Of a DNA stretch of 32,973 bases, positions 24,140 to 32,958 are shown piece by piece. Source of the stretch: Aquificota bacterium (GTDB taxonomy: Bacteria; Aquificota; Aquificia; Aquificales; Hydrogenothermaceae). The number at the start of each line of letters is the position of its first letter. The stretch's first letter is position 1. The position numbers and the translations under genes were made by a program. The stretch spans positions 1 to 32,973 of the forward strand of contig JAADDZ010000013.1 in the NCBI GenBank assembly GCA_013153635.1, given 5' to 3'. The notes under the pieces were generated by a model that worked only from the letters and a program-made list of their open reading frames with translations, made no database searches and was not told the DNA's origin.

Positions 24140-25198
24140 TTACACCGACCTTACTATTTTTTTCATTGTATCAATAATATAAGCCACTTCTTCTTCTTTT
24201 AAAGCCGCATGTACAGGTATAGCAAAAATCTCGTTTTTTACTGCTTCTGCAAACTCACAAGGTAGATGTTCTGCATTTCTAAGTTCGTGAAGAGTATATT
24301 CATAGTATATTCTAGCTCCTATCCCATGTTCAATGAGTTTTTCTACTATTTTGTTTCTTTTTGGGTGTCTTAGGGTATATATGTGCCAAACATGTTCTCT
24401 TTGAGGGTACTCTTTTGGGAGTATCAATCCGGGGAGGTCTTTGAATTCTTCGTTGTACATGTATGCATATTTTTTTCTTACTTTGTTTGTATGGGGGAGC
24501 TTTTGAAGTTGCCAGTAACCTACTCCTGCTTGAAATTCTGTGATTCTTACATTTAAGGCTGGGTGGTCTCCGAATTCTATCCAGTTTGATATTTTTTCGT
24601 CTATATTTGGGTTATTTGTAGTTATAGCTCCTCCTTCGCCCATTGCTACATTTTTAGAGGCATAAAAGCTAAATGCGGCTAAATCCCCTAAACTTCCTGC
24701 TGGTTTGTTTTTGTATTTAGCTCCGTGGGCTTGGGCTGAATCTTCAAAAACTATTATGTTTCTAGGTTGACAGATTTGGTTTATTCTGTCCATATCTGCT
24801 GTTTGTCCGTATAGATGTACTGGTATAACCACCTTTGGGTTGTATTTTTCTACCGCTTCTTGCAAGAAATTTACGTCCATTGTGTAACTTTCGTCTATAT
24901 CTATAACTACAGGTGTTCCTCCTGCTAGTATTACAGCATCTATGGTAGCCATAAAGCTCATAGCCGGTACTATAACTATGTCTTCTTTTGAGGAGATACC
25001 AAGAGCTTTTAACCCTATGTAGAGGGCTGTAGTTCCGCTACATACTGTATGGCAGTATGCGGTGTTCGTAAAGTCTTTGAAGGCTTCTTTAAATTTTATA
25101 GTCCATTTTCCTCTTGTTATCTGTCCGCTTTTCATTATCTCTAGGACTACTTGTTCTTCTTCTTTTCCAAATACTGGTTTTATAATAGGAATTGGCAT
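24140..25198 (-). CDS. DegT/DnrJ/EryC1/StrS family PLP aminotransferase
   Basis: The 352-residue fold-type I enzyme usually transfers an amino group to a keto-sugar nucleotide. It shows SGTTALYIGLKALG (phosphate-binding region, about 54-67), FEDSAQAHGA with the pyridine-ring Asp153, and Lys182 in SFYASKNVAMGEGG as the PLP-binding lysine. The C-terminal half is typical of the family. I start at the ATG at 25196-25198, which has AAGGAG six bases upstream. An ATG at 25213 overlaps the preceding stop. It directly follows a Gfo/Idh/MocA dehydrogenase, a pairing seen in amino-sugar pathways; the substrate is unknown. Confidence 0.9.
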   Translation of the reverse strand: MPIPIIKPVFGKEEEQVVLEIMKSGQITRGKWTIKFKEAFKDFTNTAYCHTVCSGTTALYIGLKALGISSKEDIVIVPAMSFMATIDAVILAGGTPVVIDIDESYTMDVNFLQEAVEKYNPKVVIPVHLYGQTADMDRINQICQPRNIIVFEDSAQAHGAKYKNKPAGSLGDLAAFSFYASKNVAMGEGGAITTNNPNIDEKISNWIEFGDHPALNVRITEFQAGVGYWQLQKLPHTNKVRKKYAYMYNEEFKDLPGLILPKEYPQREHVWHIYTLRHPKRNKIVEKLIEHGIGARIYYEYTLHELRNAEHLPCEFAEAVKNEIFAIPVHAALKEEEVAYIIDTMKKIVRSV

Positions 25199-25209
25199 TT
25201 TTTTCTCCT

Positions 25210-26049
25210 TCATTTATAGAATTTGATAAATTCTTCTAGTATGTTTAAGGCTCTTAATGCACTTTTTTGGGAGGGGTTTTTAACAAATTCTTCTATCATT
25301 AGTTCTAGTTTATCTTGGTTGTCTTTTTCTACTACTGTTCCATCTGGATATAGGATTTTGTCTTCTACAAAGTTTAATACAAGTTGTCCTTTGTTAGTAT
25401 CTATCACCCACTCTCTTTTTAGATAGGAATTTTCCCACGCTACTTCTAAATCTATAGGTATACCTCTTTGTGATTTTGCAAAAACTTGGACTAGATGTGT
25501 TTTTTCTTCTTTTTTGTCTTTTACATCTTCTATTTTGAACTTTCCAAAAAGTTTATAAAATATGTAAAGGTCGTGCCAAGCCAAGTCTAGAAAAGGATTT
25601 ATGTACCCTTTTCCTAGGTTCAACCTGTAAGCTTTGACTGCTTGAACGTCTAGATTTGATATGTCCAGATTTCTAACTGCACTTGATTTTAGCTCTATTT
25701 CAGATACTCCAAAGATTATATCGCTTTTCTGGGCTAAGAGAATAGTTTCTTCTAGGTCATAAATATCAAGAGCTGGAGGTTTTTCTACCATTACATTGAT
25801 ACCGTGGTGTATGATTTTTTGAGCTATCGGGATATGAGATGTAGGTGATGTAACAACAAATATGGCATCTGCACTTTTTTCTGCTTCTAGAGCTTCATCT
25901 AGGTCTGTATATTTTCTAAATTTTGATGGAAACTGCTCTAATTGAGTTTTTTCTTTGTCTACTAAAAAGGCATCATATCCTAATATATCAAATTTATTTA
26001 TGTACTTAGAACCCATACGACCTGTGCCTACTATTCCAACTTTGTGCAT
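25210..26049 (-). CDS. Gfo/Idh/MocA family oxidoreductase
   Basis: The 279-residue protein has an N-terminal Rossmann fold with GTGRMG (8-13) and the family signature EKPPALD (89-95), where Lys90 is the usual catalytic lysine. The C-terminal part is shorter than in most members (typically 330-350 residues overall). Members oxidise or reduce sugars, sugar nucleotides or related cyclic compounds with NAD(P). It lies between dapA and the DegT-type aminotransferase and may supply the latter with a keto substrate, which is inference from adjacency. Confidence 0.85.
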   Translation of the reverse strand: MHKVGIVGTGRMGSKYINKFDILGYDAFLVDKEKTQLEQFPSKFRKYTDLDEALEAEKSADAIFVVTSPTSHIPIAQKIIHHGINVMVEKPPALDIYDLEETILLAQKSDIIFGVSEIELKSSAVRNLDISNLDVQAVKAYRLNLGKGYINPFLDLAWHDLYIFYKLFGKFKIEDVKDKKEEKTHLVQVFAKSQRGIPIDLEVAWENSYLKREWVIDTNKGQLVLNFVEDKILYPDGTVVEKDNQDKLELMIEEFVKNPSQKSALRALNILEEFIKFYK

Positions 26050-26067
26050 TCTCTTCTCCTACGTGTA

Positions 26068-26949
26068 TTAATTTATGAGTCCATATTCTTTTAGAACTTC
26101 TTTCAGTTTTTCTTCGTTTTTTTGGTTCATATGGTAAAGAGGAAGTCTTAACTCTTTATCTTCTATTAAACCTAATAGGTATGCGGCTGTTTTGATTGGG
26201 ATAGGATTTGTCTCTATAAATAGGACTTTAAAGAGCTTCCAGTAGTAGTTGTGGATTTTTTGGGCTTCTTCAAAGTTACCTTCTAATGCATAGTTACACA
26301 TCTTTGCTATCTCTTTTGGAATTATGTTATTGGCAACCGATATAACCCCTTTTGCTCCGATAGACATCATCGGTACTGTAAGAGCATCATCTCCAGATAA
26401 GATTAGAACATCTGGATTTGTTAGGGATATTATTTCAGATACTCTAGCTGTATTTCCTGTAGCTTCTTTTAGTCCTATGATGTTTGGATAGTCAGCAAAT
26501 AGTCTTGCAAATGTTTCTGGAAGCATATCTACGCCAGTTCTTGATGGTATATTGTACAGTATCAGAGGTATATTTGTCTCTTCTGCAATCGCTTTAAAAT
26601 GCTGATATATACCCTCTTGGGTTGGTTTATTGTAGTATGGAACTATCTGTAAAGATGCATCTGCTCCTATTTTTTCTGCGAATTTTGTCATTGCTACTGC
26701 TTCATGGGTTGCGTTAGCTCCTGTCCCTGCTATAATCGGTATTCTTCTATCTGCAAACTCTACAGCTAATCTAATCAGGTCTTCATGTTCAGAAAAGGTC
26801 AAAGTAGCAGACTCCCCAGTAGTACCTGCCACTACTATTGCATCTGTATCGTTTTTAATATGGAATTCTATAAGATTTTTCAGGGATTTCTCGTCAATTG
26901 AACCGTTTTTAAAAGGAGTTATCAGTGCTACTATGGAACCTTTAAACAT
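26068..26949 (-). CDS. dapA: 4-hydroxy-tetrahydrodipicolinate synthase
   Basis: The 293-residue TIM-barrel aldolase condenses pyruvate with aspartate semialdehyde, the first dedicated step to diaminopimelate and lysine. Key residues are Thr43-Thr44 in AGTTGESATL, Tyr132 in LYNIPSRTG and the Schiff-base Lys161 in IIGLKEATGN. Length and N-terminus (MFKGSIVALITPF) are standard. CTGGAGG precedes the ATG. It heads the run dapA, Gfo/Idh, DegT, lipoprotein, ribH, nusB and shares a divergent control region with mreB. Confidence 0.96.
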   Translation of the reverse strand: MFKGSIVALITPFKNGSIDEKSLKNLIEFHIKNDTDAIVVAGTTGESATLTFSEHEDLIRLAVEFADRRIPIIAGTGANATHEAVAMTKFAEKIGADASLQIVPYYNKPTQEGIYQHFKAIAEETNIPLILYNIPSRTGVDMLPETFARLFADYPNIIGLKEATGNTARVSEIISLTNPDVLILSGDDALTVPMMSIGAKGVISVANNIIPKEIAKMCNYALEGNFEEAQKIHNYYWKLFKVLFIETNPIPIKTAAYLLGLIEDKELRLPLYHMNQKNEEKLKEVLKEYGLIN

Positions 26950-26988
26950 AAAATATCCTCCAGTGATTTTAGAAATAGAAATAAACTA

Positions 26989-27001
26989 ATTATAGTATAA
27001 T
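26989..27001. promoter_or_regulatory. Back-to-back -10 boxes for dapA (minus) and mreB (plus)
   Basis: In the 98-base spacer a TATAAT read on the minus strand (26989-26994) faces dapA, and another on the plus strand (26996-27001) faces mreB. They are almost adjacent, so the two promoters would overlap and might compete. Clear -35 boxes are not visible for either. Confidence 0.45.
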
Positions 27002-27047
27002 ATAAACCTCTAATTTTATATTTTATATTTCTACTCGGGAGGATATA

Positions 27048-28082
27048 ATGCTGTCCAACAAATTCTTTGGTCTTTTTTCTAATGATATTGGTATAGACCT
27101 AGGAACTGCAAATACTATAGTATTTGTAAGAGGTAAAGGTATCGTTTTGTCTGAACCTTCTATTGTTTCTGTAGATAGAAAAACTGGCAAAATTATAGCT
27201 GTAGGAACAGAAGCTAAAAATATGATAGGAAAAACTCCAGAACATATAGAGGTTATTAGACCTTTAAAAGATGGAGTTATAGCTGACTTTGATGTTACTC
27301 AAGCTATGCTCAAATATTTTATAAAAAAGGTTCATTCTAACCTACCTTTTTCTTTTGTAGCGAAACCAAGAATAATAGTAGGTGTTCCTTCTGGAATTAC
27401 TACAGTAGAAAAAAGAGCTGTTATAGATGCGGCTAGGCAGGCTGGTGCAAGAGAGATTTATTTAGTGGCTGAACCTATGGCGGCGGCTATAGGTGCGGGT
27501 CTTCCTATTAAAGACCCGGGAGGTAACATGATTGTAGATATAGGGGGAGGTACTTCTGAAATAGCTGTTATTTCTCTTTCTGGCTTGGTTTTGTCTTACT
27601 CTATTAGAACCGCTGGAGATGAGATGAATGAAGCTATAGTCCAATACCTAAAGAGAAAACATCAGATATTAATTGGAGAACAGACAGCAGAGAAGATAAA
27701 AATAGAGTTAGGGTCTGCTTATCCAACAGAGAGAGACGAACAAGAGATGGAGATAAGAGGTAGAGATATGACAGGTATGCCAAGAGGTGTAGCTATAAAA
27801 GGAAAAGAGGTTAGAGAAGCTTTAGAAGATGTAATCTCTGCGATTGTAAATGCTGTGAGAACTGCACTGGAAAAAACTCCTCCAGAGCTTGCGGCTGACA
27901 TTGTAGAAAGAGGTATCGTTTTAGCTGGAGGAGGGTCTTTAATATATGGCTTAGACCAAAGACTTAGAGAGGAGACAGATTTACCTGTATCTTACTGTGA
28001 AAATCCGCTTACAGCGGTAGCACAGGGTATAGGTGATGCTCTTGAAGATTTTGAACTTATAAAGAGGGTTTCTTTTGTTTGA
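27048..28082 (+). CDS. mreB: Rod shape-determining protein MreB
   Basis: The 344-residue actin homologue forms membrane-bound filaments that guide lateral wall synthesis. Nucleotide-site motifs are present: DIGIDLGTANTIVFVRGKG (phosphate 1), NMIVDIGGGTSEIAVI (phosphate 2) and GIVLAGGGSLIYGL (adenosine). The N-terminus (MLSNKFFGLFSNDI) can form the short amphipathic membrane helix. GGGAGG precedes the ATG. It heads a five-gene elongasome cluster. Confidence 0.97.
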   Translation: MLSNKFFGLFSNDIGIDLGTANTIVFVRGKGIVLSEPSIVSVDRKTGKIIAVGTEAKNMIGKTPEHIEVIRPLKDGVIADFDVTQAMLKYFIKKVHSNLPFSFVAKPRIIVGVPSGITTVEKRAVIDAARQAGAREIYLVAEPMAAAIGAGLPIKDPGGNMIVDIGGGTSEIAVISLSGLVLSYSIRTAGDEMNEAIVQYLKRKHQILIGEQTAEKIKIELGSAYPTERDEQEMEIRGRDMTGMPRGVAIKGKEVREALEDVISAIVNAVRTALEKTPPELAADIVERGIVLAGGGSLIYGLDQRLREETDLPVSYCENPLTAVAQGIGDALEDFELIKRVSFV

Positions 28083-28086
28083 TTAG

Positions 28087-28956
28087 ATGATACAGTTTTT
28101 TAAGGTCGTTGTAGGACTTTTACTTTCAAATATTTATACGCGAATTCTATTTTTGTTTATCGTTCCTATTTTTGTTTTATTTTTGGTTTTTCTGTCTGTT
28201 GATGCCAAAAAAGGCTCTTTTTTATATGAGGTAAAAAATATCTTCTTAACTATCGTTTACCCTGTCCAAAAAGTAAGTAGTGGTATTTATTCTTTTTACA
28301 AAGATAAGGTTACTTTACTAAAAGACAAATCTAAATTGATAGAAGAAAATAAACTTTTAAAGCAAGAGCTTGACTATTTGAGATTTAAAATCATTGAGCT
28401 AAAAAATAAAGAAATCGAAAATGAACAGCTCAAAAAACTTCTCAACTTTACTGAAAAAAATAAGGATATTTTTAAAAAGCTATACTACATCTCTGGAAAG
28501 GTGATAGGTATATCTCCTGATAGCTTATTTGAATTTGTAGTTATAAATTTGGGAAAGTTAGACGGGGTAGAAGAAGGGAATTTTGTTATTAGTAATGGCT
28601 ATCTTGCAGGGATATTGAATCAGGTGTCTAGATATTCTTCATCTGTCTTACTTGTTACAAACAAAAATTTTAAAACAACTGTAAGATTACGAAATACGAG
28701 AGAGATAGCTTTCTTTCAAGGTCTAAATAAAAAATATGGGGTTTTAAAGTATGTAAAGCCAGAACAAGACATAAGAGTAGGTGATGTGGTTGAGACAGTA
28801 GGATTTGACGAGTATCCAGCAGGTATACCTATAGGTATAGTAGATGATATTGTGTATGAAGAAGGAAATTTTTTTAAAACTATAAAAGTCAAAGTTTTCC
28901 TAAATCCTACCAAACTAGAATATGTACTGGTTCTAAAGAAAAAAGATGAAAATTAA
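28087..28956 (+). CDS. mreC: Rod shape-determining protein MreC
   Basis: The 289-residue protein has a membrane anchor near residues 17-38, a coiled coil (about 78-125, rich in Lys, Glu and Leu) and a periplasmic beta domain with NLGKLDGVEEGNFVISNGYLAGI, the conserved MreC core. It links MreB filaments to PBP2 and RodA. It begins a few bases after the mreB stop and overlaps mreD by 11 bases. Confidence 0.92.
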   Translation: MIQFFKVVVGLLLSNIYTRILFLFIVPIFVLFLVFLSVDAKKGSFLYEVKNIFLTIVYPVQKVSSGIYSFYKDKVTLLKDKSKLIEENKLLKQELDYLRFKIIELKNKEIENEQLKKLLNFTEKNKDIFKKLYYISGKVIGISPDSLFEFVVINLGKLDGVEEGNFVISNGYLAGILNQVSRYSSSVLLVTNKNFKTTVRLRNTREIAFFQGLNKKYGVLKYVKPEQDIRVGDVVETVGFDEYPAGIPIGIVDDIVYEEGNFFKTIKVKVFLNPTKLEYVLVLKKKDEN

Positions 28957-29398
28957 ATCTGTCTTTTTGGGTATCTTGATTATTGTGTTTCAAACGACTG
29001 TTCTATTTAAAGCGTTTTCTATTGGAGGTGTCTATCCTTCTTTAATCAAAGTTTTTTTGATGTTCTTGGCTTTTAGATTTGATTTGAAAGAAGCATTAAA
29101 GTATGCATTTTTATTTGGGATTGTAGAAGATTTATATATGAATCAGCTTTTTATGTACAATATAATATCTAATCTTATAATCGTCTCTCTAGTAGAAAAA
29201 TTTAAATACCAGATAGATTTTGACATTTTGCTTTATGGGTTGATTTTAACAGCTGTAGTATCTATCACAGATTTTTTTGTTAAAACAGTACTGATTTTAA
29301 TGAAAACAGGGATATTTTATATCTCTGCTGAATTTATTGTTTATACAGTACTTAATATTATTGTTTATTTGTTATTTAAGGTTTTTTCATTAAGATGA
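28946..29398 (+). CDS. mreD: Rod shape-determining protein MreD
   Basis: The 150-residue, very hydrophobic protein has about five membrane segments and fits MreD in size, topology and position between mreC and the PBP2 gene. Sequence conservation in this family is low, so the assignment depends strongly on context. Its stop overlaps the next start as ATGA. Confidence 0.85.
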   Translation: MKIKSVFLGILIIVFQTTVLFKAFSIGGVYPSLIKVFLMFLAFRFDLKEALKYAFLFGIVEDLYMNQLFMYNIISNLIIVSLVEKFKYQIDFDILLYGLILTAVVSITDFFVKTVLILMKTGIFYISAEFIVYTVLNIIVYLLFKVFSLR

Positions 29399-31197
29399 AA
29401 AAAGACAGAATTTACATTGTGGTTTTAGTTTTGGGGATAGTATATTTAGTTCTTGCAGGTAGATTGTACTATTTGCAGGTGAAAAAAGGAGACTACTACA
29501 GAGAAATCTCTACTAAAAATTATGTGAGACTTTATACTATAAATCCTCCTCGCGGAAAAATCTTTGACAGAAATGGAATCTTACTCGCTTACGATATACC
29601 AACATTTTCTCTAGTAGCTCTTCCTTACATAGTTCACAGCAATTATGAGATGCAACATATTCTAAACATGCTAAAAGATACACTAAATATAACCCCTTCT
29701 CAAAAAGTTATCGAAGCTTTTAGCAAAGGATTAATCACAAAAGTAGTAGTAGCCCAAAACCTTACTCAAGAACAGATAGAAAGCTTTTATAACAAATTTT
29801 ACCTTTTTAAAGGTTTCTTTATAGAAGTGATTCCTAAAAGAGTGTATACAAGTTATGCAAAGTATATGCCTCACGTATTAGGGTATGTAGGATACCCTTC
29901 TTACAGTCAGCTTAAAAAAAATCCGTATCTTAGACCTGATGTTCTTATCGGAAAAAGTGGTATAGAAAAAATGTATGACGATTATCTACGGGGAAGTCCC
30001 GGCTATAGAGCGGTTATCGTAGACGCATACGGCAGACAAAAAGAAGTCTTATGGGAAAAACAACCAAAAAGAGGAAAGGATATATATCTGACTATCGATG
30101 CTCGCCTCCAAAAGATAGCTTACGAATCTTTCAAAGAATCAGGACACCCTTCAGGTGCAGTCGTTATTATAAATCCCCAAGATTATCAAATCTTAGCCCT
30201 TCTAAGCTATCCTATTTACGATATAGAAAAATTTACAAAAGGCATGAGTGCAAAAGAGTGGAATCAGCTAGTAAATAACAAATACAAACCACTTTTCAAC
30301 AAAGCTCTATATGGACTATACCCTCCCGGCTCTATATACAAAATAATAGTTGGTCTTGGCGCATTAGAAGAAGGTATTGTAAACCCATATGAGACTATAG
30401 AAAGTGGAGCTGTCTTCCAAATAGGAAAGTGGAAGTATAGAAACTGGAATCCTGCTGGTTGTGGAAATATAAATATTGAACAAGCTTTAGAGATGTCTTG
30501 TGACACATTCTTCTATCAGATAGGTTTAGAGTTAGGAGTAGACAGAATTGTTTATTATACCCATCTTTTTGGGTTAGGAGAAAAGTTAAACCCTAGAATA
30601 GAAAGAAAAATCTCAAGGATACCCTCCCCTGACTGGAAAATGGAAGTACTAAACGAAAACTGGTTTCACGGAGACACGATAAATTTGAGTATAGGACAAG
30701 GTTATCTAGCCATTACTCCTTTTGATGCTGTTAAAATCATATCTCCTATTGCAAACGGAGGTAAAATCTTCAAACCACAGCTTTTAAAAGCATACTTCGA
30801 CAATAAAGAAAATAGATTGTACACTACAAAACCTGTACTAATAAGAAGTCTTAATGTTAACTCTTTTTATATAAAAATCATAAAAAAGGGTCTATACAGG
30901 GTAATATATGGAAAAAGAGGAACAGCTAAAATCTTGAGAGACACTCCTGTAATAAATGCTGGCAAAACTGGTACTGCACAGGTCTCTAGGAAAAAATCAA
31001 AAAAAGAAGAAAAAGAGACAAAATGGGAACTAAAAGACCACGCATGGTTTGTAGACTTTTATCCCTATAAAAAACCAAAATTCTCGGTAGCAGTTTTTGT
31101 AGAACACGGAGAAAGTGGAGGTAGAGTAGCCGCTCCTATAGTAAAAGACATTATAGAAAAATCTGTAATTGAAGGTATCTTAGATGAAGATATATAA
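29395..31197 (+). CDS. mrdA: Penicillin-binding protein 2 (elongasome transpeptidase)
   Basis: The 600-residue class B PBP cross-links peptidoglycan during side-wall growth. It has one membrane anchor (about 7-22), the N-terminal pedestal with NPPRGKIFDRNG, and a transpeptidase domain. The three active-site motifs are Ser313-Ile-Tyr-Lys316, Ser368-Cys-Asp370 (the SxN-type position carries Asp) and Lys524-Thr-Gly526. Its start overlaps the mreD stop, and its 3' end overlaps rodA by 14 bases, so PBP2 and RodA are made together as a synthase pair. Confidence 0.95.
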   Translation: MKKDRIYIVVLVLGIVYLVLAGRLYYLQVKKGDYYREISTKNYVRLYTINPPRGKIFDRNGILLAYDIPTFSLVALPYIVHSNYEMQHILNMLKDTLNITPSQKVIEAFSKGLITKVVVAQNLTQEQIESFYNKFYLFKGFFIEVIPKRVYTSYAKYMPHVLGYVGYPSYSQLKKNPYLRPDVLIGKSGIEKMYDDYLRGSPGYRAVIVDAYGRQKEVLWEKQPKRGKDIYLTIDARLQKIAYESFKESGHPSGAVVIINPQDYQILALLSYPIYDIEKFTKGMSAKEWNQLVNNKYKPLFNKALYGLYPPGSIYKIIVGLGALEEGIVNPYETIESGAVFQIGKWKYRNWNPAGCGNINIEQALEMSCDTFFYQIGLELGVDRIVYYTHLFGLGEKLNPRIERKISRIPSPDWKMEVLNENWFHGDTINLSIGQGYLAITPFDAVKIISPIANGGKIFKPQLLKAYFDNKENRLYTTKPVLIRSLNVNSFYIKIIKKGLYRVIYGKRGTAKILRDTPVINAGKTGTAQVSRKKSKKEEKETKWELKDHAWFVDFYPYKKPKFSVAVFVEHGESGGRVAAPIVKDIIEKSVIEGILDEDI

Positions 31198-32287
31198 TCA
31201 GTTAAACGTTTTTAAAAATGTAGACTATGTAATCTTGATTCCAGTCATTATCCTTATATTCTGGGGTGTAATAAACATATATAGTGCCTCTATAAATGAG
31301 TACCCAAATCTATATATAAAACAGATTATAGTGGGTATAGTTGGTATATTTTTGATGCTTTTCCTCTCTACAATAGAATTAAGAAAACTGATAAATATAT
31401 CCCTTATCCTCTATGGTATAGGAATTATGGCGTTACTGTTTGTTTTGATAGCTGGTGATATGGTTCTTGGTGCCAAAAGATGGATAAATCTAGGTTTTTT
31501 CTCCCTACAACCTTCAGAGTTTATGAAAGTACTGGTTATATTAACCACAGCTTATTATTTATCAGACAAGAAAAGTCCTATCTCCTTTATTGATGGGTTA
31601 GTGATACTACTGATAGCTTCTATTCCCGCATTTTTAACTATTATCCAACCAGATTTGGGAACAGCCCTTACTATCATATTTCCAGTAATCTTTATTATCT
31701 TTGTGTACGGTATAAAGAAAAGATATATATTTGGTGCTTTACTGGTTATGATTATATTGTCCCCTTACATATGGACACATCTTAAAGATTACCAAAAAAA
31801 TAGAATCTTAGCATTTATAAACCCAGAAAAAGACCCACTAGGAACAGCCTATCACATTATCCAGTCAAAAATAGCCATTGGTTCAGGACAAATCACTGGA
31901 AAAGGGTTTTTAAACGGAACTCAATCAAAATTATACTTTTTACCAGAACAGCATACAGATTTTATCTTTGCCACTATAGGAGAAGAATGGGGATTTATAG
32001 CTACTATAACCATACTCACTATCTATATGTTCTTAATAGGTAGGATACTGTACTGGGGAATCAAGATAAAAGACAATACCGCAAAAGTAGTATGTTTTGG
32101 AGCTGTCGCTGTACTGTCATTTCAAGCGTTCATAAATATAGCTATGACCTTAGGGATAGCCCCTGTTGTAGGGATAACTCTTCCCTTTTTAAGCTATGGG
32201 GGAAGTTCTCTATTATCTTTTTCTATATTGATAGGTACAGTGCTAAGCGCCGTTTCCACCTTTAGAAAAGAAAAGATACAGTTCTAA
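31184..32287 (+). CDS. rodA: RodA peptidoglycan glycosyltransferase (SEDS family)
   Basis: The 367-residue polytopic protein (about ten membrane helices) polymerises lipid II in the elongasome with PBP2. Family motifs are GAKRWINLGFFSLQPSEFMK, IQPDLGTALT, FLPEQHTDFIFATIGEEWGF (with the conserved Asp in the loop) and the C-terminal GITLPFLSYGGSSLLS. The ATG follows GAAGG inside the mrdA end. The stop overlaps the convergent hypothetical gene by four bases. Confidence 0.95.
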   Translation: MKIYNQLNVFKNVDYVILIPVIILIFWGVINIYSASINEYPNLYIKQIIVGIVGIFLMLFLSTIELRKLINISLILYGIGIMALLFVLIAGDMVLGAKRWINLGFFSLQPSEFMKVLVILTTAYYLSDKKSPISFIDGLVILLIASIPAFLTIIQPDLGTALTIIFPVIFIIFVYGIKKRYIFGALLVMIILSPYIWTHLKDYQKNRILAFINPEKDPLGTAYHIIQSKIAIGSGQITGKGFLNGTQSKLYFLPEQHTDFIFATIGEEWGFIATITILTIYMFLIGRILYWGIKIKDNTAKVVCFGAVAVLSFQAFINIAMTLGIAPVVGITLPFLSYGGSSLLSFSILIGTVLSAVSTFRKEKIQF

Positions 32288-32676
32288 CCTGCTTTTTTAG
32301 AAAGATATTTGTGCTGAACAATGAGTTTTATCTTCTCAAGTTCTTCTTTAGAAAAGATATTCGTTTTTTCTAAAAACTGAACAGCCTCTAAAACAGCATT
32401 TATGTCATCAGATTTTTCAGTAATAAAATTTCGTACATCATAAAGATAGAATATGATTTTTTCATCTTCGTCTTGTTGTAATAACTGTTCTATCTTGGCG
32501 TCAATTTTCTTGAGTATAGAGGCTGTCTGATTATTCATATCAAATCTAGAACTAGATAAAACTATAGGATTTTTTGGAGAGTTAGCGTTGTTAGACACTC
32601 TACTTTCCCTTTTATTGTGACTATACGAAATCAAAATCACAGAAACGATAGGAACTACATACAAAAGCTTTTTCAC
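32284..32676 (-). CDS. Unrecognised membrane-anchored or secreted protein
   Basis: The 130-residue protein has a basic start and one hydrophobic segment (MKKLLYVVPIVSVILISYS), then a polar Asn/Ser-rich linker and an acidic helical domain (about 50-125) with repeated Leu/Ile/Lys/Glu pattern. No family is recognised. I place the start at a GTG (32674-32676), which has AAGGGG six bases upstream. A GTG at 32697 gives seven more residues but would contain that site. An extended -10 box lies upstream. The 3' end meets rodA tail to tail. It is a single-gene unit. Confidence 0.75.
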   Translation of the reverse strand: MKKLLYVVPIVSVILISYSHNKRESRVSNNANSPKNPIVLSSSRFDMNNQTASILKKIDAKIEQLLQQDEDEKIIFYLYDVRNFITEKSDDINAVLEAVQFLEKTNIFSKEELEKIKLIVQHKYLSKKAG

Positions 32677-32712
32677 CTTAATCCCCTTCCTCTCCACATC
32701 TACAGTAATTTA

Positions 32713-32721
32713 ATTATACCA
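32713..32721 (-). promoter_or_regulatory. Extended -10 promoter element of the 32284-32676 gene
   Basis: On the minus strand TGGTATAAT (TGn plus a perfect -10 box) lies about 37 bases before the chosen GTG start. No good -35 is present, as expected for an extended -10 promoter. Confidence 0.45.
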
Positions 32722-32749
32722 AGCAAAATGGTAATCTTTCCAAAATTAT

Positions 32750-32778
32750 TTGACAAAATTCGATGTTTATATTAAATT
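32750..32778 (+). promoter_or_regulatory. Promoter of the tRNA-Lys / tRNA-Glu pair
   Basis: A perfect TTGACA (32750-32755), a 17-base spacer and TAAATT (32773-32778, four of six matches) place transcription start about 10 bases before the mature tRNA-Lys 5' end. Confidence 0.6.
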
Positions 32779-32796
32779 ATTAAGCCTAAAACTGAT

Positions 32797-32869
32797 GAGT
32801 CGCTAGCTCAGTCGGCAGAGCACCGGTCTTTTAAACCGGTGGTCCCGGGTTCGACCCCCGGGCGACTCA
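32797..32869 (+). tRNA. tRNA-Lys (anticodon TTT)
   Basis: The 73-base cloverleaf has an acceptor stem GAGTCGC (32797-32803) with GCGACTC (32862-32868), a D arm GCTC/GAGC, anticodon stem CCGGT/ACCGG with loop CTTTTAA (anticodon 32830-32832), and T arm CCGGG/CCCGG with TTCGACC. The discriminator is A. The CCA end is not encoded, so a CCA-adding enzyme is needed. Confidence 0.97.
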
Positions 32870-32883
32870 TCAGAAATGCTTAT

Positions 32884-32958
<75 letters not shown>

